From the NCBI GenBank assembly GCA_030550075.1, contig JAUQQB010000066.1:1-10284 (forward strand): a stretch of 10,284 nt of DNA, read 5' to 3'. Each line of letters begins with the position of its first letter. Positions within the stretch are counted from its first letter, which is position 1. The DNA is from Chloroflexota bacterium. Lineage in GTDB: Bacteria; Chloroflexota; Anaerolineae; Thermoflexales; Thermoflexaceae. Positions 1 through 5,978 of this stretch are shown here, piece after piece. The notes beneath the pieces are model-generated. The model was not told the origin of the DNA, ran no database searches, and was given only the letters and a program-made list of their open reading frames with translations. Both the position numbers and the translations under genes were made by a program.

Positions 1-491
1 CCATTCTGTTCTTCTCCGGGGTGGCAGCGGCGGAGGCGGTGTTTGCGTTTTTGAGCGGGCGGCGGGCGCTGGAGACGATGGCGAACATGTATGCCTTCGG
101 GGCGATGCTGGCCTACTTTTTAAGCACGATCGCCCTGCTGGCCCTGCGGGCGAAGGAGCCGCACGTGCCCCGACCGTATCGGGTGCCGTTGAATATCCGT
201 TGGGGAGAGGCGGAGATCCCGATCCCCGGGGTTCTGGGGGTGATCGGGACCGGGTTGATGGTGCTGGTGGTGCTGTGGACCCACGACATTGCCCGGGTGG
301 CGGGGCCCATCTGGGTGACGGTATGGGTGCTCTACTATGCATGGTATCGACGGCGAACCGGAAAGCCGGTGTGGGGGAATCTCCACCGGGATTGGGATGC
401 CCAGCAGATGCGCATCCTGAAGGAGACCGGGGAATGGGAGCTGTTGGAGCGTTTCCGTATTGAACTGGAACGGCGGCGATTGCTGGGATGA
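1..491 (+). CDS. APC-family amino acid permease, C-terminal part (5' truncated by window edge)
   Basis: The frame is open from base 3 (ATT CTG TTC) to TGA at 489-491, so the gene starts outside the window and only about 162 residues are visible. It is likely an inner-membrane transporter of amino acids or polyamines. Visible are hydrophobic segments matching the last membrane helices of the APC fold: a start around ILFFSGVAAAEAVFAF, then AFGAMLAYFLSTIALLAL, IPGVLGVIGTGLMVLVVLW and PIWVTVWVLYYAWY. Between the second and third lies RPYRVPLN, the arginine/proline motif typical of the late loop of APC permeases. A charged cytoplasmic tail of about 50 residues ends the protein (LERFRIELERRR). The substrate cannot be told from this end. 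It is separated by 766 bases from the importer locus and probably is not co-transcribed with it. Confidence 0.8.
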   Translation, partial: ILFFSGVAAAEAVFAFLSGRRALETMANMYAFGAMLAYFLSTIALLALRAKEPHVPRPYRVPLNIRWGEAEIPIPGVLGVIGTGLMVLVVLWTHDIARVAGPIWVTVWVLYYAWYRRRTGKPVWGNLHRDWDAQQMRILKETGEWELLERFRIELERRRLLG

Positions 492-616
492 TTGCTCTCG
501 ATCGCATTTTCGGGTAATCTCCCTTAAACCTGCATGAGCCCCATAGGGACGGCTTGTTGCTCTATTCCCCTTATCTCCCTCCACCTGTGGTCCAGAGGGC
601 TGTGGGATAAAAATCG

Positions 617-654
617 GGGCTGGGACGGCCGCCTTCGGGTGGCCATCCCAGCCC
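617..654 (-). terminator. Hairpin with UUCG/CGAA tip, possible terminator
   Basis: GGGCTGGGA (617-625) pairs with TCCCAGCCC (646-654). An internal GGCC/GGCC pairing (627-630 with 641-644) follows after one mismatch, then a wobble pair and CC/GG around a TTCG tetraloop (634-637). An A5 run at 609-613 precedes it on the plus strand, so the minus-strand transcript has a U5 tract after the stem. On the plus strand the stem is followed by TCAAAA, with no U-tract. It lies 125 bases after the permease stop. It could still end permease transcription, or it may be a repeat element, since no minus-strand gene is seen to its right. Confidence 0.45.
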
Positions 655-732
655 TCAAAACCCGGGATGGAAGATCACCGCGCAATTCTGATCCCAAAGA
701 ACCAAAACCCCTCCACCGTAACTACTGCTCCC

Positions 733-877
733 TCCAGATTTGATTTTTGGTTTTGGTCCCCTGGGGGTTTGGGGGCGAGCCAGGCGCTGAAGGCGCCCCG
801 CTCGCCCCCAAAATTATCTTTAAAGGGGGGTGGGGCCATTGGCCCACACCCCCTCATATCCTCAAAACAAATCTGGA
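733..877. repeat. MITE-like element: 145 bp with 10-bp terminal inverted repeats
   Basis: TCCAGATTTG at 733-742 is the perfect reverse complement of CAAATCTGGA at 868-877. Pairing continues inward through a TTTT block with one gap. The interior holds a second, stronger inverted repeat, TTTGGGGGCGAGC (768-780) with GCTCGCCCCCAAA (800-812). This is 13 bp perfect and encloses GGCGC (783-787) paired with GCGCC (793-797) around a TGAAG loop. No transposase is present and I see no clear target-site duplication. The nested layout suggests a non-autonomous mobile or REP-like palindromic element. It may instead be a chance assembly of GC-rich hairpins. Confidence 0.4.
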
Positions 878-878
878 C

Positions 879-906
879 GAAGCACTACGCAGGCGAAGAG
901 TGCTTC
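879..906. repeat. 8-bp inverted repeat beside the MITE-like element
   Basis: GAAGCACT (879-886) and AGTGCTTC (899-906) are perfect reverse complements around a 12-base loop. It directly follows the 733-877 element and may be part of the same repeat block. No U-tract follows, so it is not a normal terminator. Confidence 0.4.
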
Positions 907-943
907 CCACAGAAATTTCCTTCATGAAGTTCGGACATAAGTT

Positions 944-1083
944 GGGGTGTGGGGTTCCTCATCCCTCTCCTGGCCCTTTGGGCCACCCCTCCTCCTTCCT
1001 GACGCTTCGGTCGGGAACATGAAGGGGGAGAGCGACTTCGCTGCCGGGAGCGAGGTCAGGACACCCCCGGCAACCCATGTTCC
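944..1083 (+). other. Multi-stem inverted-repeat region, possible structured RNA or degenerate repeat
   Basis: Several perfect or near-perfect pairings lie within 140 bases. TGGCCC (971-976) pairs with GGGCCA (980-985). TTCCTGAC (996-1003) pairs with GTCGGGAA (1010-1017) with one wobble. CTCTCC (965-970) pairs with GGAGAG (1027-1032) and encloses both hairpins. GGAACATG (1014-1021) pairs with CATGTTCC (1076-1083), and TGCCGGG (1042-1048) pairs with CCCGGCA (1066-1072). GGGGTGT (944-950) can pair with ACACCCC (1061-1067), and TCCTGAC (997-1003) can also pair with GTCAGGA (1055-1061). Some of these exclude each other. It ends about 32 bases before the -35 box at 1115, so it is probably not the leader of the regulator mRNA unless an upstream promoter exists. 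Confidence 0.35.
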
Positions 1084-1114
1084 AACTCATATCTGAACCT
1101 CAGTCTTCATTCCC

Positions 1115-1149
1115 TTGACAGGGATCCAATATTCTTATAACATTATAAC
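1115..1149 (+). promoter_or_regulatory. Sigma-70-type promoter for the regulator/importer locus
   Basis: A perfect -35 hexamer TTGACA lies at 1115-1120. The downstream DNA is strikingly AT-rich for this genome. Candidate -10 hexamers are TAACAT (1138-1143, spacer 17) and TATAAC (1136-1141, spacer 15). Transcription would start near 1150, giving a leader of about 110 bases before the regulator start codon. Confidence 0.65.
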
Positions 1150-1150
1150 A
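1135..1150. promoter_or_regulatory. Tandem TTATAACA repeat, candidate operator
   Basis: TTATAACA occurs twice without a gap (1135-1142 and 1143-1150) and overlaps the -10 region. Each unit contains the palindrome TTATAA, so the whole block TTATAA-CA-TTATAA is almost symmetrical. The place, symmetry and adjacency to a GntR-type gene suit an operator for autoregulation. GntR proteins bind short palindromes as dimers. The assignment is inference, and the repeat could simply be an AT-rich promoter. Confidence 0.4.
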
Positions 1151-1186
1151 AATTGTGCCTGAGAGCTTCCAGATATTGCAGATCCC

Positions 1187-1232
1187 GGGGGGACGGAGGA
1201 GAGCTCATCCTCAGCGTTTTCTCCGTCCCCCC
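1187..1232 (+). promoter_or_regulatory. 16-bp leader hairpin upstream of the regulator gene
   Basis: GGGGGGACGGAG (1187-1198) pairs perfectly with CTCCGTCCCCCC (1221-1232). Four further pairs (1199-1202 with 1217-1220, two of them wobbles) leave a 14-base loop. An SD-like GGAGGAG is buried in the left arm. No U-tract follows. It lies in the predicted 5' leader, 18 bases before the real ribosome binding site. A role in mRNA stability or as a protein or RNA control site is possible. Confidence 0.45.
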
Positions 1233-1250
1233 ATTCTGATCGCTTGATCC

Positions 1251-1256
1251 GGAGAA
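1251..1256 (+). promoter_or_regulatory. Ribosome binding site deciding the regulator start
   Basis: GGAGAA at 1251-1256 sits at good spacing from ATG 1264. It is only a base away from the in-frame GTG at 1258, so the ATG is the better start and the protein begins MPARRK. Confidence 0.6.
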
Positions 1257-1263
1257 CGTGCGT

Positions 1264-2763
1264 ATGCCAGCCCGGCGAAAACTGGATCCGACGAGTGCCA
1301 TCCCTATTCATGAGCAGTTGAAGGAGATCCTACGGTCAGAGATCCTGGAGGGTCGTTTCCGGCCTGGAGAACGCCTGCCTACAGAGGCCGAGCTCTGTGC
1401 ACGTTATCAGGTGAGCCGGGCGCCGGTTCGCCAGGCGTTAGAGGATCTGGCGCGAGAAGGTCTGATCGTTCGCCAGCGTGGTCGGGGGACGTTCGCAGCC
1501 CCCCGAAACGGTCGGGGCAGCGCGCCGGTGGTGTTGCGGGTGGTCCTTTCGCATCCTCGCTGGCGGATCCCTCTGGATCGGGCGGTGAGCCGCTGGAATG
1601 CAGAGCATCCCCATCGCCCTCTGGAGCTGGCAGTCCAGGAAGTCCCTTTCCTCCAGCTTCGTTCCACCCTGATCGAAGCGGTTGGGAATGGGGAAGCGCC
1701 GGATCTCTCGATCCTCGATTCCGCATGGCTGGCCGAATTCGTTGCCCTTCGTTACCTTCGCGCGATCGGAGAGATCGACCCGGCGTGGGAAGCTCAGGCC
1801 ATCGCCTGGCTGATGCCAGGACCTCGAACAGCCTGCGTCCTCGATGGGCGCCTCTATGCCATTCCCATCAGTATGGATGTCAGCGTTCTCTGGATGCGTC
1901 GAGATTGGCTGGAGGCGGAGGGATGGCGTCCACCAGCCACCTGGGAAGACCTCCTGCAGGTCGGCCATTATTTCCAGCAACCGGATGTCCGGAGGCGCTA
2001 TGGCCTCGGCATGTATCCGATGGCGATGGTCGCCGGGCGAGCGGGTGGGGAGACCACCACCTACCAGACCCTTCCTTTCCTCTGGGCCAATGGCGGTGAG
2101 CTGGTGGCCGGGGGACAGGTGGTGATGGATCAACCGGCGACGTATGAGGTGCTGGCCTTTCTACGGTCGTTGATCTGGGAACATCGCCTGATGCCGCCGG
2201 AGGTTATCGCGTTCCATCGAGAGCAGGCAGCGCTCTGGCTGGCAGAGGGGCGAGTGGCGATGGCTGTGGGAGGAACGTACGAAGCGGAGCTAATCCGTCA
2301 GTCCACGGGTTGGAGCGAGGCGGAGTTCCTGCAGCGGATCGTTGCGATCCCCATCCCGGCGGGCCCCCATGGGCGGCCGGTGGGTCTGATGGGTGGTATG
2401 GTTTTCGGGATCTACCGCCAGTCCCGCCATCCGGATCTGGCCCTGGCGTTGCTGCGGCTGGCGACCGAAGAAGAGACCTTGAACGCCTTTGCGCGATCCA
2501 CCTCCCGCCATCCCCCCTGGATCCCGGCGGCATCCCGCTTGGCGGGCGAGCGGGAAGGATTTCTGGCCCGAACACTCCAGATGGTCGGGCAGGGGCGGCC
2601 ACGGCCGTCTCTGGCAGCCTACGCCCGGGTATCCGAGGAATGGCAGGCGCTGGTGGAGGAAGTGCTCGCGCAGCGCCGCCCTCTGGAGACGGCGGTTCGC
2701 CGGACAGCGGAGCGGATTGCTGCTCTGACCGGGCTGGTATTGCCGGAGGATATCCCGACATAA
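1264..2763 (+). CDS. GntR-type transcriptional regulator fused to a solute-binding-protein domain
   Basis: A 499-residue cytoplasmic DNA-binding protein. Residues 12-80 form a GntR winged helix: IPIHEQLKEILR, then G-RFRPGERLPTEAEL, the recognition helix around VSRAPVRQALEDLAREGL and the wing RQRGRGTF. From about residue 89 to 495 it has the fold of family-1 ABC sugar-binding proteins. This shows in APDLSILDSAW (145-155), LDGRLYAIPISMDVSVLW (193-210), WEDLLQVG (227-234), FLWANGGEL (272-280) and IPIPAGPHGR (362-371). There is no signal peptide or membrane segment, so this domain should sense ligand inside the cell. It replaces the usual UTRA or FCD effector domain of GntR proteins. The next gene starts 15 bases after the stop, behind its own strong ribosome binding site, so the two are probably co-transcribed. 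It likely represses or activates the importer depending on solute. The domain assignment is confident; ligand and operator are inferred. Confidence 0.88.
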   Translation: MPARRKLDPTSAIPIHEQLKEILRSEILEGRFRPGERLPTEAELCARYQVSRAPVRQALEDLAREGLIVRQRGRGTFAAPRNGRGSAPVVLRVVLSHPRWRIPLDRAVSRWNAEHPHRPLELAVQEVPFLQLRSTLIEAVGNGEAPDLSILDSAWLAEFVALRYLRAIGEIDPAWEAQAIAWLMPGPRTACVLDGRLYAIPISMDVSVLWMRRDWLEAEGWRPPATWEDLLQVGHYFQQPDVRRRYGLGMYPMAMVAGRAGGETTTYQTLPFLWANGGELVAGGQVVMDQPATYEVLAFLRSLIWEHRLMPPEVIAFHREQAALWLAEGRVAMAVGGTYEAELIRQSTGWSEAEFLQRIVAIPIPAGPHGRPVGLMGGMVFGIYRQSRHPDLALALLRLATEEETLNAFARSTSRHPPWIPAASRLAGEREGFLARTLQMVGQGRPRPSLAAYARVSEEWQALVEEVLAQRRPLETAVRRTAERIAALTGLVLPEDIPT

Positions 2764-2778
2764 AAGAGGAGGTGCGCC

Positions 2779-4149
2779 ATGCGGAATCGATGGCTCTGGA
2801 CCCTCTTCCTGTCCCTCCTGGCCCTTCTTCTGGCCTGTCAACCGGCCGCTACGCCGACGCCCACCCCTGCTCCTCCGGCGGCTCCTTCACCCACGCTGCT
2901 CCCACCCACTCCCACAGCCACTCCTGCGGCCCCCCCAAAGCCGGTCCTTTTCCTTTCCACCCAGCTGCGGCCGGTGGAGGAAGCGGAGAAGATGCGGAAT
3001 GTGATCCTCAAGCCCTTCGGAGCTCCGGTGGAGTTCATCCCCGAAGATGAGGGACCTTTCCATGACCGGATCCGGGCTGAGATCCAGGCCGGGAAAGTTA
3101 CCGTCGATGTGGTGGGGGCGCTGCACGGGAACTTCGTTACCCTGTTGAAAGATAACGCCCTTGAAGATCTGACCTCCCTGATGGAGCGCCTGAAGGATCG
3201 CCCGATGATCGCCCAGTTCGTGGAGCTGGGGAAGCTGGGCACCGATCGTCAGTATTGCATCCCCTGGATGCAGGCGACCTACATCCTGGCGATCAACAAG
3301 AAAGCCCTGGATTACCTCCCGGCCGGTGCGGATCTCAACGCCCTGACCTGGGATCAGCTCCGCCAGTGGGGGGAGAACATCCATAAAGCGACCGGGGAAC
3401 GCAAGCTGGGTTTCCCGCTGGGCCCAAAGGGCCTGATCCACCGCTTCGTACAGGGCTATCTCTACCCCTCCTACACGGGCGCCTTCGTGACGACGTATAA
3501 GAGCCCTGAGGCGGTGGAGATGTGGAGGGCTTTCAAGGCCCTCTGGGAGCACGTCAACCCGCAATCCACCACCTATGATTTCATGCAGGAGCCGCTGCTG
3601 GCCGAGGAGGTGTGGATCGCCTGGGATCACACGGCCCGGCTGGTCAACGCCTTCAAGGAGCGTCCGGACGACTTCATCGCCGCACCGGTCCCGGCAGGCC
3701 CTAAAGGCCGGGGTTTCATGCCGGTCCTGGCCTGCCTGGGGATCGTGAAAGGCGCGCCGAACCGGGAGGGAGCAGAAGCGCTCATCGAATTCCTTACCCG
3801 TCCAGAGACCCAGCTGACGATTCTCCGGGAGGTGGCCTTCTTCCCGATCCTGGACATCCCGATGCCGGCGGACATGCCGGTCCATGTACGGCTGGAAGGA
3901 GAGGCGGTGGTGAAGCAGTCCAGCGCTCCGGATGCGATCCCGGCCCTTCTGCCGGTGGGTCTGGGGGGGAAGGCGGGTGAATTCAATAAAGTCAACCGAG
4001 ACACGCTGGAGCGGATTGTCCTGAAGGGGGAAGACATTCAAAAGGTCCTTCAGGAGGAAGCGGGCAAGCTCCAGGCGATCCTGAGCGAGACCGGCGCGGC
4101 CTGCTGGCCGCCAGATCCACCCAGCACCGGGCCATGCCAGGTTCGCTGA
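2779..4149 (+). CDS. ABC transporter substrate-binding lipoprotein (carbohydrate-type)
   Basis: A 456-residue exported lipoprotein that would capture a solute, probably a sugar, and hand it to the permeases encoded downstream. A signal peptide (RNRW, then a leucine-rich core) ends in the lipobox LLAC with Cys20 as the lipidation site. A Pro/Thr/Ala linker (about 21-54) follows, then a family-1 binding-protein body. Typical pieces are VDVVGALHGNF (109-119), YCIPWMQATYILAINKKAL (159-177), WDQLRQWGENI (191-201), APVPAGPKGR (302-311) and the helix GAEALIEFLTRPETQ (331-345). The start is set by GAGGAGG at 2766-2772, 6 bases before the ATG. A short C-terminal tail has two cysteines, 442 and 453, in a proline-rich stretch, which may form a disulfide. 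Several pieces align in the same order with the binding domain of the preceding regulator. The substrate cannot be told. Confidence 0.88.
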   Translation: MRNRWLWTLFLSLLALLLACQPAATPTPTPAPPAAPSPTLLPPTPTATPAAPPKPVLFLSTQLRPVEEAEKMRNVILKPFGAPVEFIPEDEGPFHDRIRAEIQAGKVTVDVVGALHGNFVTLLKDNALEDLTSLMERLKDRPMIAQFVELGKLGTDRQYCIPWMQATYILAINKKALDYLPAGADLNALTWDQLRQWGENIHKATGERKLGFPLGPKGLIHRFVQGYLYPSYTGAFVTTYKSPEAVEMWRAFKALWEHVNPQSTTYDFMQEPLLAEEVWIAWDHTARLVNAFKERPDDFIAAPVPAGPKGRGFMPVLACLGIVKGAPNREGAEALIEFLTRPETQLTILREVAFFPILDIPMPADMPVHVRLEGEAVVKQSSAPDAIPALLPVGLGGKAGEFNKVNRDTLERIVLKGEDIQKVLQEEAGKLQAILSETGAACWPPDPPSTGPCQVR

Positions 4150-4152
4150 AAA

Positions 4153-4184
4153 CCGGGGGAAGTCTCCCGGCCCTGTTTTCTCTT
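4153..4184 (+). terminator. Terminator/attenuator after the binding-protein gene
   Basis: CCGGGGG (4153-4159) pairs with CTCCCGG (4164-4170), with one wobble, around an AAGT loop. A T-rich tail CCCTGTTTTCTCTT follows to 4184. It starts 3 bases after the stop codon of the lipoprotein gene. It likely gives partial termination, so that the lipoprotein mRNA exceeds the permease mRNA. Confidence 0.55.
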
Positions 4185-4206
4185 CTGAAGGAAGTAAAGT
4201 TTCTGA

Positions 4207-4241
4207 GTATAGGGGACGCGCCGAAGGCGCGTCCCCTATAC
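4207..4241. repeat. Perfect 16-bp palindrome in the binding protein-permease gap
   Basis: GTATAGGGGACGCGCC (4207-4222) and GGCGCGTCCCCTATAC (4226-4241) are exact reverse complements around a GAA loop. No U-tract follows (TGGGCTTTACC). It could protect the 3' end of the lipoprotein mRNA, as intergenic palindromes do in other sugar operons, or be a dispersed repeat. Its tip GCGCCGAAGGCGC matches that of the hairpin at 768-812 except for one base. Confidence 0.6.
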
Positions 4242-4299
4242 TGGGCTTTACCAGGCTCTGGAACAAAAACGAGGGAATAAAGCTTGAGGGGAGATCCCG

Positions 4300-5166
4300 A
4301 TGGGGAAGGGAAAGGCGCCGGAGTGGTTGCTGCCGCTGGCGCTGCTGATGCCGGCGGCCCTCTTCCTCACCCTGTTCATTGCCATCCCCAGTGTCCAGGC
4401 GCTGTGGCTGGCCTTTCAAACGCCGGGTGGAAGCTGGTCGCTGGAGCCGTTCCGCCGCATGGTCACCGACACCCGGTTTCTGCCCGCCCTGCGCAACACC
4501 ATTCTCCTGATCGCCCTCATCATCCCGATCCAGCTGGTCATGGCCCTGACGATGGCCCTGATCGCCCAATCCCGTCGCCGGGGGGCCGGATTTTTTCTCT
4601 ATCTGTATGCAATCCCTCTGGCGATCTCCGAGCTGGCGGCGGGGCTGGTTTGGCTGGCCATTTTCACCGAACGGGGTTATCTCAACGTGATCCTGCGTGG
4701 CCTGGGTTGGATCGAGCGTCCCATTGTGTTTCTCTCCTACGAACGTCCGTTGGGGATCCTCCTGGCGGTGGTGGTCGCCGAGGTATGGCGGGCCACGGCG
4801 ATCGTGATGGTCACCCTGGTAGCCGGGTTGCAGATGATCCTGGGGGAATACTGGGAGGCGGCGGAGGTCTTTGGGGCCAATCTCCTCCAGAAGATCCGTT
4901 ATGTGGTCCTGCCGCTGTTACGGCCCAGCCTGCAGGCAGCACTGATTATCCGGACCCTTTTCGCCTTCCAGACGTTCGCGGTAGTGGTGGCTCTGGGCGG
5001 TGGGGTGCTGCCGGTGCTGGCCTCGGAGGCTTACACCTGGTATGTGGGGGCCAATAACCCGCATGTCGCCGCCGCTTATTCGCTGGTCATTCTGGCGCTC
5101 TCGGCGGTCGCCACAGGCTTTTACCTTTACGTATTGCGTGTGCGGCCCGAGGAGATGGGACGATGA
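4300..5166 (+). CDS. ABC transporter permease, MalF/UgpA-type
   Basis: A 288-residue inner-membrane permease, one half of the importer channel. It begins with a membrane helix (WLLPLALLMPAALFLTLFIA, 9-28) and has about six helices in all. The binding-protein-dependent transport signature is present: EAA at 186-188, Gly192 and the closing LP at 204-205 (reading EAAEVFGANLLQKIRYVVLP). This is the cytoplasmic loop that docks onto the ATPase. The length is normal for the family. The start follows GAGGGGAG at 4286-4293. The gene overlaps the next permease by 4 nt (ATGA), which implies translational coupling. It is separated from the lipoprotein gene by 150 bases containing two hairpins, so its expression is probably lower. 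Confidence 0.92.
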   Translation: MGKGKAPEWLLPLALLMPAALFLTLFIAIPSVQALWLAFQTPGGSWSLEPFRRMVTDTRFLPALRNTILLIALIIPIQLVMALTMALIAQSRRRGAGFFLYLYAIPLAISELAAGLVWLAIFTERGYLNVILRGLGWIERPIVFLSYERPLGILLAVVVAEVWRATAIVMVTLVAGLQMILGEYWEAAEVFGANLLQKIRYVVLPLLRPSLQAALIIRTLFAFQTFAVVVALGGGVLPVLASEAYTWYVGANNPHVAAAYSLVILALSAVATGFYLYVLRVRPEEMGR

Positions 5167-5978
5167 AGGGACGTGCGTGGATCGGGAGTGCGCTCTGGTA
5201 TATGGGGGCGATCGCGCTGGCCTTGTGGGTGCTGGCGCCGATTTACCTCATCGGTCTGCTCGCCTTCAGCCCGCGCATGGCCGTCTATCGCTGGCCGCGT
5301 CCTTTGCTCCCGTTGGAGTTCTCGTTGGAGACCATGCGGTTCTTCGTGAGCGCCACGGGGACGCTGGCGGCCACCCGCAACAGCGTGGTGGTTGCTTTGC
5401 TCACGATGATGCTTTCCCTGGCCCTGGGAGCGCCGGCCGGGTACGCCCTGGCGCGCTTTCTTTTCCCCGGACGGGAGGCGGTGCGGATGGGGATCCTGAT
5501 GACCCGGATGTTCCCGATGGCCATCCTGTCGATCCCGCTGGCGGTCACCTTTATCCGGATCGGCCTGTATGACACCCCCTGGGCGGTGGCGCTGGTTCAC
5601 ACGGCCATGGCGCTCCCCTTTGTGATCCTGATCACCGCCAGCGTCTTCGTCTCGATCCCGCGGGATCTGGAGGAGGCGGCCATGACCCTGGGGTGCAGCC
5701 CGCTTTCCGCGTTCCTCCGGATCTCCCTGCCGCTGGCGCTTCCCGGCCTGGCGGCCGCTGCCCTGTTCACGTTTGTGATCTCCTGGAACGAGGTCTTCGC
5801 GGCCGCTATCCTCACCCTTCGCCAGCGGACGTTGCCGGCGCTGGTGATCACTGTCCTGAACGAATCGCCCCTTTACTTCCGGTTCGCTGGGGGTTTCTTC
5901 ATGGTCGCCCCTGCGCTGGTGATCCTTCTCATCATCCGCCGCTTTCTCTTCAACCTGTGGGGGATCACCAGTCGCTAA
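5163..5978 (+). CDS. ABC transporter permease, MalG/UgpE-type
   Basis: A 271-residue inner-membrane permease that pairs with the preceding one. It opens with a helix (MGAIALALWVLAPIYLIGLLA) and shows about six membrane segments. The EAA loop is at 171-173, with Gly177 and LP at 189-190 (EEAAMTLGCSPLSAFLRISLP). It is followed by FVISWNEVFAAAIL, a WNEF-like stretch typical of MalG-type sugar permeases. It ends with LFNLWGITSR; MalG-type proteins often end with a short glycine-containing tail. The ATG lies inside the stop region of the upstream gene. The next gene, the ATPase, is 156 bases downstream on the same strand. Confidence 0.92.
   Translation: MKGRAWIGSALWYMGAIALALWVLAPIYLIGLLAFSPRMAVYRWPRPLLPLEFSLETMRFFVSATGTLAATRNSVVVALLTMMLSLALGAPAGYALARFLFPGREAVRMGILMTRMFPMAILSIPLAVTFIRIGLYDTPWAVALVHTAMALPFVILITASVFVSIPRDLEEAAMTLGCSPLSAFLRISLPLALPGLAAAALFTFVISWNEVFAAAILTLRQRTLPALVITVLNESPLYFRFAGGFFMVAPALVILLIIRRFLFNLWGITSR

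Larger units (their letters stand above)
492..1114. other. Long intergenic region rich in inverted repeats, no credible gene
   Basis: No reading frame here has a plausible ribosome binding site or recognisable protein character. The small frames translate to proline/glycine-rich, low-information sequence. The stretch instead holds several inverted repeats listed separately: 617-654, 733-877, 768-812, 879-906 and 944-1083. There is also a 9-bp pair ACCAAAACC (701-709) with GGTTTTGGT (749-757), and two short palindromes, GAAATTTC (912-919) and TTCATGAA (921-928). It looks like accumulated palindromic repeat DNA or a structured non-coding locus. It has clear base-composition patches, with C/T-rich and G-rich runs at 940-1000. 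Confidence 0.6.

Noticed and set aside
534..743. 69-codon plus-strand frame after the permease
   Set aside because: There is no convincing ribosome binding site or protein features, and it runs through the 617-654 hairpin.
747..1022. 91-codon plus-strand frame in the long intergenic region
   Set aside because: The translation is made of inverted-repeat DNA (GWGHWPTPPHIL, PHPSPGPLGHPSS), there is no ribosome binding site, and the frame runs across several hairpins. It is more likely repeat DNA than a gene.
1258..1263. GTG start for the regulator two codons upstream
   Set aside because: GGAGAA ends only one base before this GTG, while its spacing suits ATG 1264.
2887..4569. Open frame of 560 codons on the minus strand
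   Set aside because: It lies opposite the lipoprotein gene and the permease start, has low-information composition rich in R, H, G and Q, and shows no recognisable domain. It is explained by the GC-rich codon use of the real genes.
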